This document shows, piece by piece, positions 1 to 9,238 of a stretch of 64,000 bases of DNA (the first letter of the stretch is position 1; each line of letters begins with the position of its first letter). The notes beneath the pieces were generated by a model, which was not told the origin of the DNA, searched no databases, and saw only the letters and a list, made by a program, of their open reading frames with translations. This stretch comes from Bacillus chungangensis. GTDB lineage: Bacteria; Bacillota; Bacilli; Bacillales; Bacillaceae_C. Position numbers and translations under genes: made by a program. The stretch covers positions 1 to 64,000 of the forward strand of contig NZ_JAUSTT010000008.1 in NCBI RefSeq assembly GCF_030812995.1. Direction: 5' to 3'.

Positions 1-24
1 ATAGAAATATTTACACGCAAAATA

Positions 25-64
25 GAGAAAAGTGAATTTGAGGATCCTCAAATTCACTTTTCTC
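25..64. terminator. Bidirectional terminator downstream of ricA
   Basis: A perfect 40-nt palindrome centred on GGATCC, with A/T-rich outer arms (AGAAAAGTGAA and its complement), lies 36 nt past the ricA stop codon. The outer arms give U-rich tails in both directions, so it probably ends the miaB-ricA transcript and also anything entering from the left. Confidence 0.75.
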
Positions 65-100
65 ATTATTTAGAAGCTAGTTATGTCCCAGCCTCTTTTT

Positions 101-538
101 CTATGAACAGCTTTTACCCATATTGCTGTATTTAACTTTTGATCCCGTTTCTCCTCGCAGCAAATCGCCATTCGTTGAAATGATGATTTCGTCTGTCACT
201 TTATTAGAGATCGTATTTGCAACTAATTGTAGAAGATCATTCACTTCCACCTGAGATTGTTTAAATTCTTGGACAAGTGGAATTTCATCCAGCTCTGCTT
301 CAAGTTTTTCAATTTTTGCTTCTACTAATTTAAGTGCTTCTGTTTTCCCATAATGCTGAAAGTTAACTGCTTGTTTTTGTAAGCTTTTAATACTTGCGAC
401 CATTTCACGGACTTTTTGATTTTCATTAATTTGAGCTTCCGCTCTTTTAAAAAAATCCACTTCATCTGTCTCTGCAATCATCTTAGCAATTTCTTTCGCT
501 TTATCAATGATATCTGACTTTGTATATGTCTTTTCCAT
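101..538 (-). CDS. ricA: RicA/YmcA, subunit of the RicA-RicF-RicT (Y) complex
   Basis: The 145-residue product matches the YlbF/YmcA family in length and composition: almost entirely helical and charged, with heptad-like stretches (IAKMIAETDEVDFFKRAEAQI, residues about 16-36). In B. subtilis RicA joins RicF (YlbF) and RicT (YaaT) in a complex needed for competence, biofilm formation and sporulation and for RNase Y-dependent mRNA maturation. The gene directly follows miaB, with the miaB stop next to the ricA ATG, as in B. subtilis. RNase Y itself is encoded 4 kb upstream. The residues that bind the Fe-S clusters of the complex cannot be judged here. The assignment rests on sequence resemblance plus synteny. 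Confidence 0.9.
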   Translation of the reverse strand: MEKTYTKSDIIDKAKEIAKMIAETDEVDFFKRAEAQINENQKVREMVASIKSLQKQAVNFQHYGKTEALKLVEAKIEKLEAELDEIPLVQEFKQSQVEVNDLLQLVANTISNKVTDEIIISTNGDLLRGETGSKVKYSNMGKSCS

Positions 539-2077
539 CTAGTTCACCTCAGCGACTTTTTCTACTTGTACCATTTCTCCATTTAATGTCCATGTTTTTG
601 TTTCTGTTATTTTCACATGTACGAGTTTTCCAATAGCTGATTTCGGACCAATAAAATTAACAAGTTTGTTTTTCCGAGTATATCCAGCCAGGATATTAGG
701 ATTATTTTTACTTTCTCCTTCTACAAGAACTTCGACAACTTGTCCTTGATATTTGTCCATTGCTTCACGAGAAAGTTCGTTAACTAATGCATTTAAGCGC
801 TGTAAGCGTTCTTTTTTTACTTCCATTGGAACGTTGTCTTTTAGCCTAGTAGCTGGTGTACCTTCACGCGGCGAATAAATAAATGTATAGGCTGTTTCAA
901 AACCAACTTCGCGATAGAGAGAAAGCGTTTCTTCAAACTGCTCTTCTGTTTCCGTTGGAAATCCAACGATAATATCCGTTGTTAAACATACATCTGGAAT
1001 TGCTTGTTTAATTTTTCGAACGAGCTCTAAAAACTGCTCTCTTGTATATTTTCGCGCCATGACTTTTAATACTGCACTTGAACCAGATTGTACAGGCAAA
1101 TGAATATGCTCTACCAAATTTCCTTTTTTAGCAAGCACTTCAATTAATCGATCGTCAAAATCACGTGGATGGCTAGTTGTAAAGCGAATTCTTGGAATAT
1201 CAATCGTCCGCAAATCATCCATAAGATCGCCAAGACCATATTCAATGTCTTCAAAGTCTTTCCCATATGCATTTACATTTTGTCCGAGTAATGTTATCTC
1301 TTTGTAGCCTTGAGCTGCCAGTTGACGAATCTCTTGAATGATATCTTCTGGACGGCGGCTTCGCTCTTTTCCTCGTGTGTACGGAACGATGCAATACGTA
1401 CAAAACTTGTCACAGCCATACATGATATTGACCCAAGCTTTAATATTGCCTTTTCTTACTTTTGGCAGATTCTCTATTACGTCGCCCTCTTTTGACCATA
1501 CTTCTAATACCATCTCTTTTGACATGTATGCTTCATGTAAAATTTCTGGCAAACGGTGAATATTATGGGTGCCAAAAATCATATCGACAAAATGATAAGA
1601 TTTTAAAATCTTATTCACGACCGATTCTTCTTGTGACATACATCCACAAACGCCTAAAAGCAAATCAGGCTTTTCTCGTTTTAGCGCCTTTAAATGGCCT
1701 AGTTCACCAAATACCTTATTTTCTGCATTCTCGCGAATCGCACATGTATTCAACAGGATAACATTCGCTTCTTCCAGCTTCTCTGTTGGTTCATAGCCCA
1801 GTTCAAGGAAAATACCAGCCATCACTTCAGTATCATGCTCGTTCATTTGACAGCCGTATGTTCTTATATAAAATTTTCGCCCTTCTCCAATCCCTATCAG
1901 AGATTCTTGAATTTGAAAATCATCGTGATATTTTATTTCTTCCTTTCCTCGTTTACGAGCTTTTCTTAAGGAAGGAGGGGTATATACCGTTTGAAAATAT
2001 TGACTATAATCTTTTTCTTGTTTTTCATTCGTTGTTCTCGTGATCTGTTGACTTTCTAAACGTTGTTTCTCGTTCAT
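539..2077 (-). CDS. miaB: tRNA-2-methylthio-N6-isopentenyladenosine-37 methylthiotransferase MiaB
   Basis: This radical-SAM methylthiotransferase converts i6A37 to ms2i6A37 in tRNAs reading UNN codons. The chosen start is ATG 2077, behind AAAGGAGATCTTC; it gives 512 residues, the usual Bacillus length, whereas the longer open frame adds 45 unrelated residues. Domains in order: an N-terminal extension, the UPF0004 domain with cluster cysteines ([26 protein letters not shown]), the radical-SAM motif [16 protein letters not shown] (the C-x3-C-x2-C of the SAM cluster), and a C-terminal TRAM domain ([12 protein letters not shown] region). It abuts ricA and is almost certainly cotranscribed with it. 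Confidence 0.95.
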   Translation of the reverse strand: MNEKQRLESQQITRTTNEKQEKDYSQYFQTVYTPPSLRKARKRGKEEIKYHDDFQIQESLIGIGEGRKFYIRTYGCQMNEHDTEVMAGIFLELGYEPTEKLEEANVILLNTCAIRENAENKVFGELGHLKALKREKPDLLLGVCGCMSQEESVVNKILKSYHFVDMIFGTHNIHRLPEILHEAYMSKEMVLEVWSKEGDVIENLPKVRKGNIKAWVNIMYGCDKFCTYCIVPYTRGKERSRRPEDIIQEIRQLAAQGYKEITLLGQNVNAYGKDFEDIEYGLGDLMDDLRTIDIPRIRFTTSHPRDFDDRLIEVLAKKGNLVEHIHLPVQSGSSAVLKVMARKYTREQFLELVRKIKQAIPDVCLTTDIIVGFPTETEEQFEETLSLYREVGFETAYTFIYSPREGTPATRLKDNVPMEVKKERLQRLNALVNELSREAMDKYQGQVVEVLVEGESKNNPNILAGYTRKNKLVNFIGPKSAIGKLVHVKITETKTWTLNGEMVQVEKVAEVN

Positions 2078-2430
2078 GAAGATCTCCTTTCTAACATAGT
2101 GAATTTTCCTCAAATAGAGAAACTTAAGTGCAAGACGACAGCATATTACCCAAAGAAGTTTTCTCCTTCTGCTGCAACACTTAAGCGGCCTATGATTCAG
2201 ACCTGAATTCAAAATATTTTGCCACGTTCTCTAAGACGCCATGCACTCTCTCATTAGGACACGAGGTAAAAGCACTTAAAAAAGAAGCTGTTGCTTCTCA
2301 TTATATATGAGTTGATCTAAATAATACAGACATACATCTATTAAGTATAATCGCTTTTATTTTTGAACACAACAGTTGAGCGAAACATGCCTTTGCATTT
2401 ACTATCTCTATGGCTCTGCTACTCATGACG
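2078..2430. other. Intergenic stretch between spoVS terminator and miaB
   Basis: About 350 nt with no convincing gene. In B. subtilis the kbl-tdh pair lies between spoVS and ymcB; nothing like it is present here. The minus-strand open frame entering miaB upstream of its ATG has no ribosome-binding site and no recognisable protein. The miaB promoter must lie here, but I could not pick a convincing sigma-A match. Confidence 0.5.
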
Positions 2431-2467
2431 AAAAGCCTTGTTTTACTATAACCAAACAAGGCTTTCC
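2431..2467 (-). terminator. Terminator of spoVS
   Basis: On the minus strand AAAGCCTTGTTT pairs with AAACAAGGCTTTT across a 10-nt loop. It lies 26 nt past the spoVS stop and is followed by a short T-run, as expected for an intrinsic terminator. Confidence 0.8.
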
Positions 2468-2492
2468 CTATTTCATTTCCGTGATGCTCTCG

Positions 2493-2753
2493 CTATCTCG
2501 GTTCGATAATCAATTTTATCGCAGTTCGTTCCTCACCGTCAATTTCAATATCTGTAAAAGCTGGAATACAAATAAGATCTACACCGCTTGGAGCAACAAA
2601 GCCTCTAGCAATTGCCACTGCTTTCACAGCCTGGTTCAAGGCTCCAGCACCAATCGCTTGAATTTCTGCCCCGCCTCTTTCACGAAGAACACCCGCAAGT
2701 GCACCAGCTACAGAATTAGGATTAGATTTTGCTGAAACTTTTAATATCTCCAT
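2493..2753 (-). CDS. spoVS: Stage V sporulation protein S
   Basis: This 86-residue Alba-like protein (MEILKVSAKSNPNSVAGALA...) is one of the most conserved small sporulation proteins of bacilli. In B. subtilis it is needed for spore coat assembly and for progress past stage V. The start is ATG 2753, preceded by AAGGAGGAGAAGG; the 30 extra upstream codons in the same frame have no ribosome-binding site. The RGGAEIQAIGAGALNQAVKA and SGVDLICIPAFTDIEID stretches fit the family fold. It sits between ymdB and miaB as in B. subtilis and appears to be its own transcription unit. Confidence 0.95.
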   Translation of the reverse strand: MEILKVSAKSNPNSVAGALAGVLRERGGAEIQAIGAGALNQAVKAVAIARGFVAPSGVDLICIPAFTDIEIDGEERTAIKLIIEPR

Positions 2754-2989
2754 TCCTTCTCCTCCTTGTTTTCCCGATCCCGAATGCTCATGAAAATGTG
2801 AACAAACTTGGTACGATGATTCCATTGCTACTATATTCGCCATGAAACAAAACTATTCCGAGTAAACATTAAAAAGGTAAAAATGGACGATTTTATCTCT
2901 TGCCGTAATTGCAAGCTTGCGTTTCATCTTCATTATTGATTTTAACCCCGATGGATAGTAATGACTTCCATCTAGCCAGTATATTAGGA

Positions 2990-3790
2990 TCAAAAGTCAA
3001 CAAATGGATGATCGTCGTTGATCATGATCCTTTCGATGCTATTGGCCATCCCAGTTTTTTCATTTACATCAATAAGGCAGCCGCTGAGCTGATGCCGTCC
3101 AGTTTTTGGCACTTCAAAGCGCACCGGAAGCCCTGTTGTAAATCGTTTTAATACTGCGGAGCGTTCCATTCCAAGAATACCATCGTATGGGCCTGTCATT
3201 CCAACATCAGATAAATAAGCGGTACCATTTGGTAAAATGCGATTATCAGCTGTTTGGACGTGCGTATGCGTCCCAATTACTGCAGTTGCTTTTCCATCTA
3301 AAAACCAGCCCATTGCTTGTTTTTCACTCGTTGCTTCAGCATGAAAATCAATAAAAATTATATTCGTTTTTTCTTTCGCTTTTTCGACTAACATTTCTGC
3401 TCGTTGAAAAGGACATTCTGAAGCAGGCATAAATGTTCTTCCTTGCAAGCTAATTACTGCGACTTCCAAATTGTTTATTTTTGAAAAAACTAGCCCTGTC
3501 CCTGGGTTATTTTCTGAGAAGTTTGCAGGTCTCGCTAAGTATTTGACTTCTTCGATAAAATTAAAAATATCTTTATTGTCCCATGTATGGTTGCCAAGTG
3601 TAATAACATTGGCGCCTGCATCTAAAAAAAAGCGATAAATGGCCTCCGTTATTCCTCTCCCACCCGCAGCATTTTCGCCATTAATGATCGTTAGTTGAGG
3701 ATGATATTTAGCCTTTAGTTTAGGTAAATATGTTCTTACCATGTCGCGCCCAGGTGAACCAACGACATCACCAATAAATAAAATTTTCAT
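2990..3790 (-). CDS. ymdB: YmdB, calcineurin-like cyclic-nucleotide phosphodiesterase
   Basis: The 266-residue metallophosphatase resembles YmdB/DR1281, which hydrolyses 2',3'-cyclic nucleotides and controls the switch between motility and biofilm in B. subtilis. Metal-site motifs are visible: FIGDVVGSPGR (Asp near residue 8), INGENAAGG (Asn/Glu), LGNHTWDN (Asn-His), IDFHAEATSE and IGTHTHVQTAD (His pair). The start at ATG 3790 follows GAGGAAGGATATATAC. It lies downstream of rny, as in B. subtilis, but is separated from it by 318 nt and by the rny terminator, so readthrough or a separate promoter is needed. Confidence 0.93.
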   Translation of the reverse strand: MKILFIGDVVGSPGRDMVRTYLPKLKAKYHPQLTIINGENAAGGRGITEAIYRFFLDAGANVITLGNHTWDNKDIFNFIEEVKYLARPANFSENNPGTGLVFSKINNLEVAVISLQGRTFMPASECPFQRAEMLVEKAKEKTNIIFIDFHAEATSEKQAMGWFLDGKATAVIGTHTHVQTADNRILPNGTAYLSDVGMTGPYDGILGMERSAVLKRFTTGLPVRFEVPKTGRHQLSGCLIDVNEKTGMANSIERIMINDDHPFVDF

Positions 3791-4108
3791 GTATATATCC
3801 TTCCTCATATGAAATTAAGGTTATTTCTCGTCTTCTAAAAGTCTTAGCATCAGAATGCAAATCAGTTCGATGAATCACAGGGCGTGATTTTTCAATTGTT
3901 TGCTTGTCAATGCTCTTGTGTAAATAGCCGTTTCGAGAACAGTTTTTAATACGGACTTGCACGCAAACTCTTAGCGTTGTTTGCCTTTCTTTTTGTATAG
4001 CATATGCATTCATTGCTCTTTTTCAACAAAAAAGCAGAGTGATCACACCCTGCTTTTTTATAAGAACGAATCTGTTAAAAGGTAGAACTGAAATGGTTCT
4101 AATGAGGA
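3791..4108. other. Gap between rny and ymdB
   Basis: About 320 nt. Apart from the rny terminator it contains only an 81-codon minus-strand frame (3768-4013) that overlaps the ymdB start. That frame has a poor ribosome-binding site and no recognised relatives. I see no promoter I would defend, though one for ymdB probably lies here because the terminator precedes it. Confidence 0.4.
4030..4060 (-). terminator. Terminator of rny
   Basis: On the minus strand GCAGGGTG pairs with CACTCTGC across a short loop, followed by TTTTTTG. It lies about 50 nt past the rny stop codon. Confidence 0.8.
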
Positions 4109-5677
4109 TCACTTTGCATATTCGACAGCCCGTGTTTCGCGAATCACTGTTACCTTAATATGACCCGGATAATTCAGCTCTTCTTCAATACGCTTCCGAA
4201 TGTCGCGTGCTAATCGATGGGATTGTAAATCATCGATTTGCTCCGGTTTTACCATAATGCGTACTTCACGGCCAGCTTGGATAGCAAATGATTTTTCCAC
4301 ACCTTCATAAGATTCCGAGATATCTTCTAACTTTTCAAGACGACGAGTATAATTTTCAAGCGTTTCACTACGTGCACCTGGTCTTGCTGCAGACAATGCA
4401 TCGGCAGCAGCAACTAATACTGCAATGACAGAGGTTGGTTCCGTATCTCCATGATGGGAGGCAATGCTGTTAATGACAACAGGATGCTCATGATACTTTG
4501 TGGCCAATTCCACGCCAATTTCTACGTGGCTGCCTTCTACCTCATGATCAATTGCTTTTCCGATATCATGCAATAAACCAGAGCGTCGTGCTAATTTCTC
4601 ATCTTCTCCAAGTTCCGCAGCCAACATTCCTGTTAGGAACGCGACTTCCATAGAGTGTTTTAAGACATTTTGTCCGTAACTTGTACGGTATTTTAGACGG
4701 CCAAGGATTTTAATGAGATCTGGATGCAGCCCATGAACACCAACTTCAAATGTTGTTTGTTCACCGATTTCCCGAATGTGTTCATCTACTTCACGCCTTG
4801 ATTTATCAACCATTTCCTCAATACGTGCCGGATGAATTCTTCCGTCTTGTACAAGCTTTTCAAGGGCTAGTCTAGCTGTTTCACGACGAATCGGATCAAA
4901 TCCAGAGAGAATAACTGCCTCTGGTGTATCGTCGATGATAAGATCAATTCCTGTTAAGGTTTCTAAAGTACGAATATTACGCCCTTCTCGACCGATTATT
5001 CGTCCTTTCATCTCATCATTTGGCAAGTTTACAACGGAAACCGTTGTTTCTGCTACATGATCAGCTGCACAACGTTGAATGGCAAGGGACAGGATGTTCT
5101 TCGCTTTTTTATCTGCCTCTTCTTTAGCGCGATTCTCACTCTCTTTTACAATGAGTGCTATTTCATGAGATAGATCATTTTCAACACGCTCTAAAATAAT
5201 GGCTCTTGCTTCTTCACGAGTGAGGCTTGAAATACGTTCAAGTTCAGTTTGCTGCTTGCGTCTCATCTCGTCCACTTTGCTTTCCATCTCTTCAATATGT
5301 TGTTGTCTTTGAATTAGAGAATCCTCTTTCTTTTCAAGAATATTTTCACGTTTTTCAAGAGATTCATCTTTTCGATCGAGGTTCTCCTCCTTTTGCAATA
5401 ATCGTTTTTCTAGCGTTTGCAACTCATTTCTTCGTTCACGAAGGTCATTTTCCATTTCAGTACGAAGTCTATGATTTTCATCCTTTGCTTCTAACAGAGC
5501 TTCTTTCTTTAATGCTTCAGCGTCTCGATTGGCGTTCTCGAGGATGGCTTCCGCAGTACTTGTCGCTCCTGTTATTCTCGTTTGTGTTATTTTTCTATGG
5601 ATGAAATAGCCAACAACGACACCGACGATTAGGGTTATAAGCAAAATGGAGATGATAACTAACAAGTTTTCCATCAT
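4109..5677 (-). CDS. rny: Ribonuclease Y
   Basis: This membrane-anchored endoribonuclease starts bulk mRNA decay in bacilli. Order of parts: an N-terminal transmembrane helix ([20 protein letters not shown]), a long coiled coil rich in Glu/Lys/Arg (about residues 30-200), a KH domain with [12 protein letters not shown], and an HD domain with [17 protein letters not shown] (metal-binding His-Asp) and SIASHHGD. At about 522 residues it has the usual length. GGAGG TGAAA precedes ATG 5677; an in-frame ATG at 5674 is equally possible. It works with the RicA complex encoded at the left end of this window. Confidence 0.96.
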   Translation of the reverse strand: MMENLLVIISILLITLIVGVVVGYFIHRKITQTRITGATSTAEAILENANRDAEALKKEALLEAKDENHRLRTEMENDLRERRNELQTLEKRLLQKEENLDRKDESLEKRENILEKKEDSLIQRQQHIEEMESKVDEMRRKQQTELERISSLTREEARAIILERVENDLSHEIALIVKESENRAKEEADKKAKNILSLAIQRCAADHVAETTVSVVNLPNDEMKGRIIGREGRNIRTLETLTGIDLIIDDTPEAVILSGFDPIRRETARLALEKLVQDGRIHPARIEEMVDKSRREVDEHIREIGEQTTFEVGVHGLHPDLIKILGRLKYRTSYGQNVLKHSMEVAFLTGMLAAELGEDEKLARRSGLLHDIGKAIDHEVEGSHVEIGVELATKYHEHPVVINSIASHHGDTEPTSVIAVLVAAADALSAARPGARSETLENYTRRLEKLEDISESYEGVEKSFAIQAGREVRIMVKPEQIDDLQSHRLARDIRKRIEEELNYPGHIKVTVIRETRAVEYAK

Positions 5678-6046
5678 TTTCACCTCCTCTTGCTATGAAT
5701 TTATATCATGTTTCAAACATGTCGGCTGATACATTGTTACATACATTCAATATACAGCACTAAGCTTTTTAAAAAATGTCATTTGAGTATCATGTAAAAA
5801 CATACAATTTAATTTTAAGGCTGTGAAAAATCATTGTCAAGTAAATATCCTTTTATATTTAGATTTAAAGCTTTTCTAACATGGCCACGATCTAAATTCA
5901 TTTTCAAAAACAATCATCTCATTCTTTTCATACTGAATAGTCTGAAAAGAACAGCCGCTTACTTCCTCATTTCACAAAAAGAAACAGACAAGGATACGTT
6001 TTTTAGAACACAACTTCACTTTTTCACAGTACGGCATCGTTTTTTT
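5678..6046. other. Upstream region of rny, no gene seen
   Basis: About 370 nt of AT-rich sequence between rny and an unusual element. The short plus-strand frame 5834-6076 has low-complexity Phe/Ser/Lys content and no ribosome-binding site. The pbpX gene, near recA in B. subtilis, is not present. The rny promoter presumably lies here. Confidence 0.4.
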
Positions 6047-6420
6047 GAACTACTCTCACTTACTTCGTTGAAGTGAGAGATTCCTACGAACACCAAAGTA
6101 TCCTTCGGTTATTTTAGAAGGCTAACCCCTTAGTCCCTACGGTTTATACGATTTTCGTATGGTATTACAATCTTGTATTCAGTTTGACACTTGGTTTTCG
6201 TGTCACAGATTTGATAGTTTATTCTTTTTGCGACTTTCGAATGGTATAGGCGAACGACAACCACCAAACAAGTTCTATTTACGCAACAAGCAACCACACT
6301 TGAATTCATTCTATATCTATTATACCTAACTTTTAGGCTTACGCCTAACCGACATTCATCTCCCACCTATCGTCGGGCTTCACCCTTTACACGATTGAGG
6401 AGGGAGTCTTCTGTCGGAAA
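6047..6420. other. Non-coding relic with terminal hairpin (possible IS200/IS605-type remnant)
   Basis: It opens with GAACTACTCTCACTT followed by a 9-bp hairpin (6053-6079, CTCTCACTT/AAGTGAGAG). The rest is rich in small inverted repeats (GACACTTGGTTTTCGTGTC, TAGGCTTACGCCTA, GATTTTCGTATGG nearby) but has no believable ORF. The same GAACTACTC...GAAGTG.GAGA.TTC layout recurs at 50441-50490, and the motif alone recurs at 27452. The layout suggests a structured RNA or transposon end left by an IS200/IS605-type element that lost its protein gene; this is inference, with no homology search behind it. Confidence 0.35.
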
Positions 6421-6430
6421 ACGATAAAGA

Positions 6431-6474
6431 AACTGACCCACATGTCATTGTGACAACATAGGTCAGTTTTTTTC
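6431..6474. terminator. Terminator downstream of recA
   Basis: The arms AACTGACC and GGTCAGTT enclose a second inverted repeat (TGTCA/TGACA). The plus strand ends in seven T's and the minus strand in TTTCTTT. The hairpin lies 18 nt past the recA stop, so it may stop recA transcription and block entry from the left. Confidence 0.75.
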
Positions 6475-6492
6475 ATTTCATTATTTTTTCGA

Positions 6493-6885
6493 TTATAAAT
6501 CGAGCTCTGCTTGTTCTTCTACATTTTCTTCGACAAGCTTTTCTTCATCTAATCCATAATGCTCTCGAATTTTCATCATAATTTCATTGCGAATTTCAGC
6601 ATTCTCCTTAAGATATTGCTTGGCATTTTCTCTCCCTTGCCCTAAGCGCTCCTCATTGTAGGAATACCAAGAACCGCTTTTTTGAACAATATCTAATTCA
6701 GATGCCATGTCAACAATTTCGCCCTCTCTTGAAATGCCTTCTCCGTACATAATATCGACTTCAGCTGTCCGGAAAGGAGGAGCGACTTTATTTTTGACAA
6801 CTTTTACTCTCGTTTTGTTGCCAACGATATCATTTCCTTGTTTTAATTGCTCTGCCCGTCGTACTTCTAAGCGTACAGAGGAATA
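6493..6885 (-). CDS. recA: RecA exon 3 (C-terminal part of DNA recombinase A)
   Basis: The reading frame starts exactly after the second intron with TAT TCC TCT GTA ([10 protein letters not shown]), the strand following the L2 loop of the RecA core. It continues through [29 protein letters not shown] into the C-terminal domain and the acidic tail [17 protein letters not shown]. It encodes 130 residues and has no start of its own: the first in-frame ATG (6750) is internal ([11 protein letters not shown]). Joined to exons 1 and 2 it completes a 345-residue RecA of normal length with no missing or altered conserved residue visible. It can only be expressed after splicing. Confidence 0.95.
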   Translation of the reverse strand, partial: YSSVRLEVRRAEQLKQGNDIVGNKTRVKVVKNKVAPPFRTAEVDIMYGEGISREGEIVDMASELDIVQKSGSWYSYNEERLGQGRENAKQYLKENAEIRNEIMMKIREHYGLDEEKLVEENVEEQAELDL

Positions 6886-6946
6886 GTTGGGTAGGAAGGA
6901 AACGCCTTTTCATCTCGCGATAAGAGGTTTTCTCCTTCCCCCCGCC

Positions 6947-6980
6947 GAACCGTACGTGTAAGTTTCCAAACATACGGCTC
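6947..6980 (-). ncRNA. Domain V of intron B
   Basis: A 34-nt hairpin reading GAGCCGTATG ... CACGTACGGTTC on the minus strand. It carries the AGC catalytic triad and the usual two-nucleotide bulge, and is preceded by GACTGGA as in many bacterial group II introns. This is the most diagnostic part of the ribozyme core and it looks intact. Confidence 0.95.
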
Positions 6981-7065
6981 TCCAGTCATTACTAAGCCTT
7001 ATCTACACTCGAATTTCGATGATTTTATTGATGAGGTTTTTTCAAAAGAATAAGATGTTGATACT

Positions 7066-8424
7066 CTATTTATATGAACAATTTGTTGAATTGTTTAATG
7101 GCTGATAAACGATGTGTTCTTTTTGGAACAACGGCAAAAATTGTTCTTCATTATCTTTATTTCGATGCATGACGCCCCAAACACCGTTAAAAAAGTATTT
7201 TTTCTTTCCGCTCGCTGTTCTAACAGACATTAGTTTACGCACTTTTGTCCTGTATTTTCCTGCAAGTGTCTTCGTAAAGCTTCTTCGGAAAATAAAATGT
7301 GCTTTTCCCAATTTTTCTTTGGCATCAAAAGCTATTTGATAGTAGCGGCAAAATCTTTTAAACTCTGTATTATATGCCTGAAGGATAATGTGATCATCAC
7401 AGTGCAGCAGTCTAGGCCGATGCAGTGCTTTCCACTTTCCGTCTACTATTTTCATATAGCCATGCTTTAGCAGGAAAGCTCTTAAAATCTCATAGGGCAT
7501 AGAAAATTTGATCGTTCCTGTATCATTCTGCCGAAAGCCGCTGTTCTTTTTTTGTGAAGGAACAATAAACATATCATAGTCTAAAAATCGGATTTTCTCT
7601 CGCCAATGTGACATTTTTATTTGTTCCTCTCTAAACGGAAGCCGCAGCGTTTTTGTCAAATCATCGTGCAGTTGTTTTTTCATATTCTCTGCATCCTGTT
7701 TTTTTCCAATAATGCCAATAAGACAATGGTTTGCGTAACGAATGTATGCCATCTTCTGCTGTGAGTTCTCGCTGTAACGTTCCATCCGTTTCTCCATCCC
7801 CTTATCAAGCTCTTGAAGATAAATAGATGCCAACAAATTACTGAAGCTTTGCTTACGAATGCCTGTATCGGTTAAATCGAATTCGAAATTAGCCAGATAT
7901 CCTGCTTTTAAAAATTTCCTAATCAGTCTAAGCAGCTTTTCGTCATCAATGCTTTTACGCATTATTTGAATGAGCGTTTCATGATGAATGTGCTGCATGC
8001 TTTCCTTTATATCCACGATAATCCACCATTTAATGGCTCGAAACTGCTGCTTTATTTGTGATAAAGCCGGCTGTAAATGTTGATGCGAACAAGGTGAAAA
8101 CCGTGATGCAAAGATCGCTGTCAGCAACTGTTTAAGCACTTCTTGTACAAGCTTATCAGCAAATGGCTGCTTCTCTTTCACACCGCCCTTGATAGAGATG
8201 GGCTGGTAGTTTTCTGTTTTTAACTGTTCTATTAATGTTTCTACTCTTTCTGTAGGGAGCTCATTTTGTTTAGATGTATTGTTTCCTTTCTTTTGATACA
8301 GTATTGCATATGCTTTTTGATAGAAAGCTGGATTGTATAAATTTCGATATAATTTTTGAAAACGATAATTGTTATTTTTCGAGTGTTTGTGTAGACTTTC
8401 TAAAACCCAGTCAGGATTTCTCAT
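7066..8424 (-). CDS. ltrA: Group II intron-encoded protein, maturase with degenerate RT motifs
   Basis: The 452-residue LtrA-like protein binds its intron RNA and assists splicing. The N-terminus (KLYRNLYNPAFYQKAYAILY) fits RT-0. In the RT domain, motif 3 keeps one Asp (VDIKESMQHIHHETL), but the fingers signature RPLGIP is lost. The GTPQGGxxSPLL block reads GIRKQSFSNLLASIYLQELDK, and the catalytic YADD box is YANH (IRYANHCLIGIIG). The thumb/X region (RRSFTKTLAGKYRTKVRKLM) is well kept. There is no HNH endonuclease domain. An unbroken ORF with a dead RT site suggests selection for splicing help, not for mobility. The start follows GGTGAGAGGCC. Confidence 0.93.
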   Translation of the reverse strand: MRNPDWVLESLHKHSKNNNYRFQKLYRNLYNPAFYQKAYAILYQKKGNNTSKQNELPTERVETLIEQLKTENYQPISIKGGVKEKQPFADKLVQEVLKQLLTAIFASRFSPCSHQHLQPALSQIKQQFRAIKWWIIVDIKESMQHIHHETLIQIMRKSIDDEKLLRLIRKFLKAGYLANFEFDLTDTGIRKQSFSNLLASIYLQELDKGMEKRMERYSENSQQKMAYIRYANHCLIGIIGKKQDAENMKKQLHDDLTKTLRLPFREEQIKMSHWREKIRFLDYDMFIVPSQKKNSGFRQNDTGTIKFSMPYEILRAFLLKHGYMKIVDGKWKALHRPRLLHCDDHIILQAYNTEFKRFCRYYQIAFDAKEKLGKAHFIFRRSFTKTLAGKYRTKVRKLMSVRTASGKKKYFFNGVWGVMHRNKDNEEQFLPLFQKEHIVYQPLNNSTNCSYK

Positions 8425-8907
8425 GGCCTCTCACCATATCCTTTCCTCATGTTTTAGTTTTCATGACCTGTCTCCCTTCGCTCTCGTGATTTTTCTCCTT
8501 TACAGCTATCACTAGCTATATCCAAGCGGATCACGATCCTTGCGCTACTATGGAGACTCCGTTGCCGTATAAAGCATTTGAGCATCAGCCTTTCCAGACT
8601 ATGCCTTATCTATTGTCCCAATGTTTACAAGACGCAAATCAGTCGGGAGCTGCTGGTGTGGATGCGTTTGTTTACTAAGCATCCTTTCATAGCGCCGCTT
8701 AAGCACCCTTTTTCTATCATTATTCAATCCTTGCAAACATTGTTGTTTTTTTACAAGTAAAATTTCTACCGCTAGTTTTATTACAATAGACGCTTTACTT
8801 AGGCAATCGTAGGTTATACGGCATAGCATAATATGATCCTTGCTTAGGCCTCTCGTTCGTTGTTTGCCTCTAAACTTGAGGTGAAGGGAGCGCTGTTCTT
8901 CCAGTGT

Positions 8908-8928
8908 CAACGCAAGTTTTAAACGCTG
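8908..8928 (-). other. EBS1 hairpin of intron B
   Basis: On the minus strand CAGCG and CGTTG close an 11-nt loop, TTTAAAACTTG. The loop's AAACTTG is the exact complement of CAAGTTT, the last seven nt of the micro-exon (9245-9239). An 11-nt EBS1 loop about 320 nt into domain I is the textbook arrangement. Confidence 0.8.
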
Positions 8929-9238
8929 CACATCCGCTCCAACTGCCATTTGCTAGCCACTCATCAGGCAGTTTCCGCTCTTATGGACTCTCCAACTGAG
9001 ATTCAAGCAGTATAGCCTTGACCATACAAGGTGTTTCCGTCTCGCCATTCATCTTCGTTCCCAGTGGCTGGAACGGATTATGACTTTTCAGCCATGCTGT
9101 CGTCGCCCATTCCTTTCGGTTAGGGGTTAGGCTGCTGACGGTAGCACTCAGAACTGTGCTAGCTGGTTCTTTCATAACAGCAATGCTATGCTGAACACGC
9201 TTTTGTGAAGTGAAGATGACAAAAGCTTCCTACCGCAC

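Larger units (their letters stand above)
6886..9238 (-). mobile_element. Group II intron B in recA (2353 nt, encodes a maturase)
   Basis: The 5' end is GTGCGG (9238) and the 3' end AAC (6886), matching the group II GUGYG...AY rule. Domain V is at 6947-6980, and domain VI follows with GGAAGGAG pairing TTCCTTCC and a candidate branch A seven nt from the 3' end (CTACCCAAC). An EBS1 loop at 8913-8923 pairs with the last seven nt of the upstream exon. The ORF occupies the domain IV position. The intron is inserted in the same direction as recA, between codons LysPhe and TyrSer (phase 0). Unspliced, the frame would stop after two codons (GTG CGG TAG). Confidence 0.93.

Noticed and set aside
3768-4013. 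81-codon ORF upstream of ymdB
   Set aside because: It overlaps the ymdB start, has a weak Shine-Dalgarno and resembles no family; coding status cannot be supported.
6130-6366. 78-codon minus-strand ORF in the structured relic
   Set aside because: The sequence is dense in small inverted repeats and the protein is Cys/Val-rich without any recognisable domain.
8599-8949. 116-codon minus-strand ORF inside intron B
   Set aside because: It lies over domain I of the ribozyme and includes the EBS1 hairpin; codon content is not protein-like and it has no homologue I recognise.
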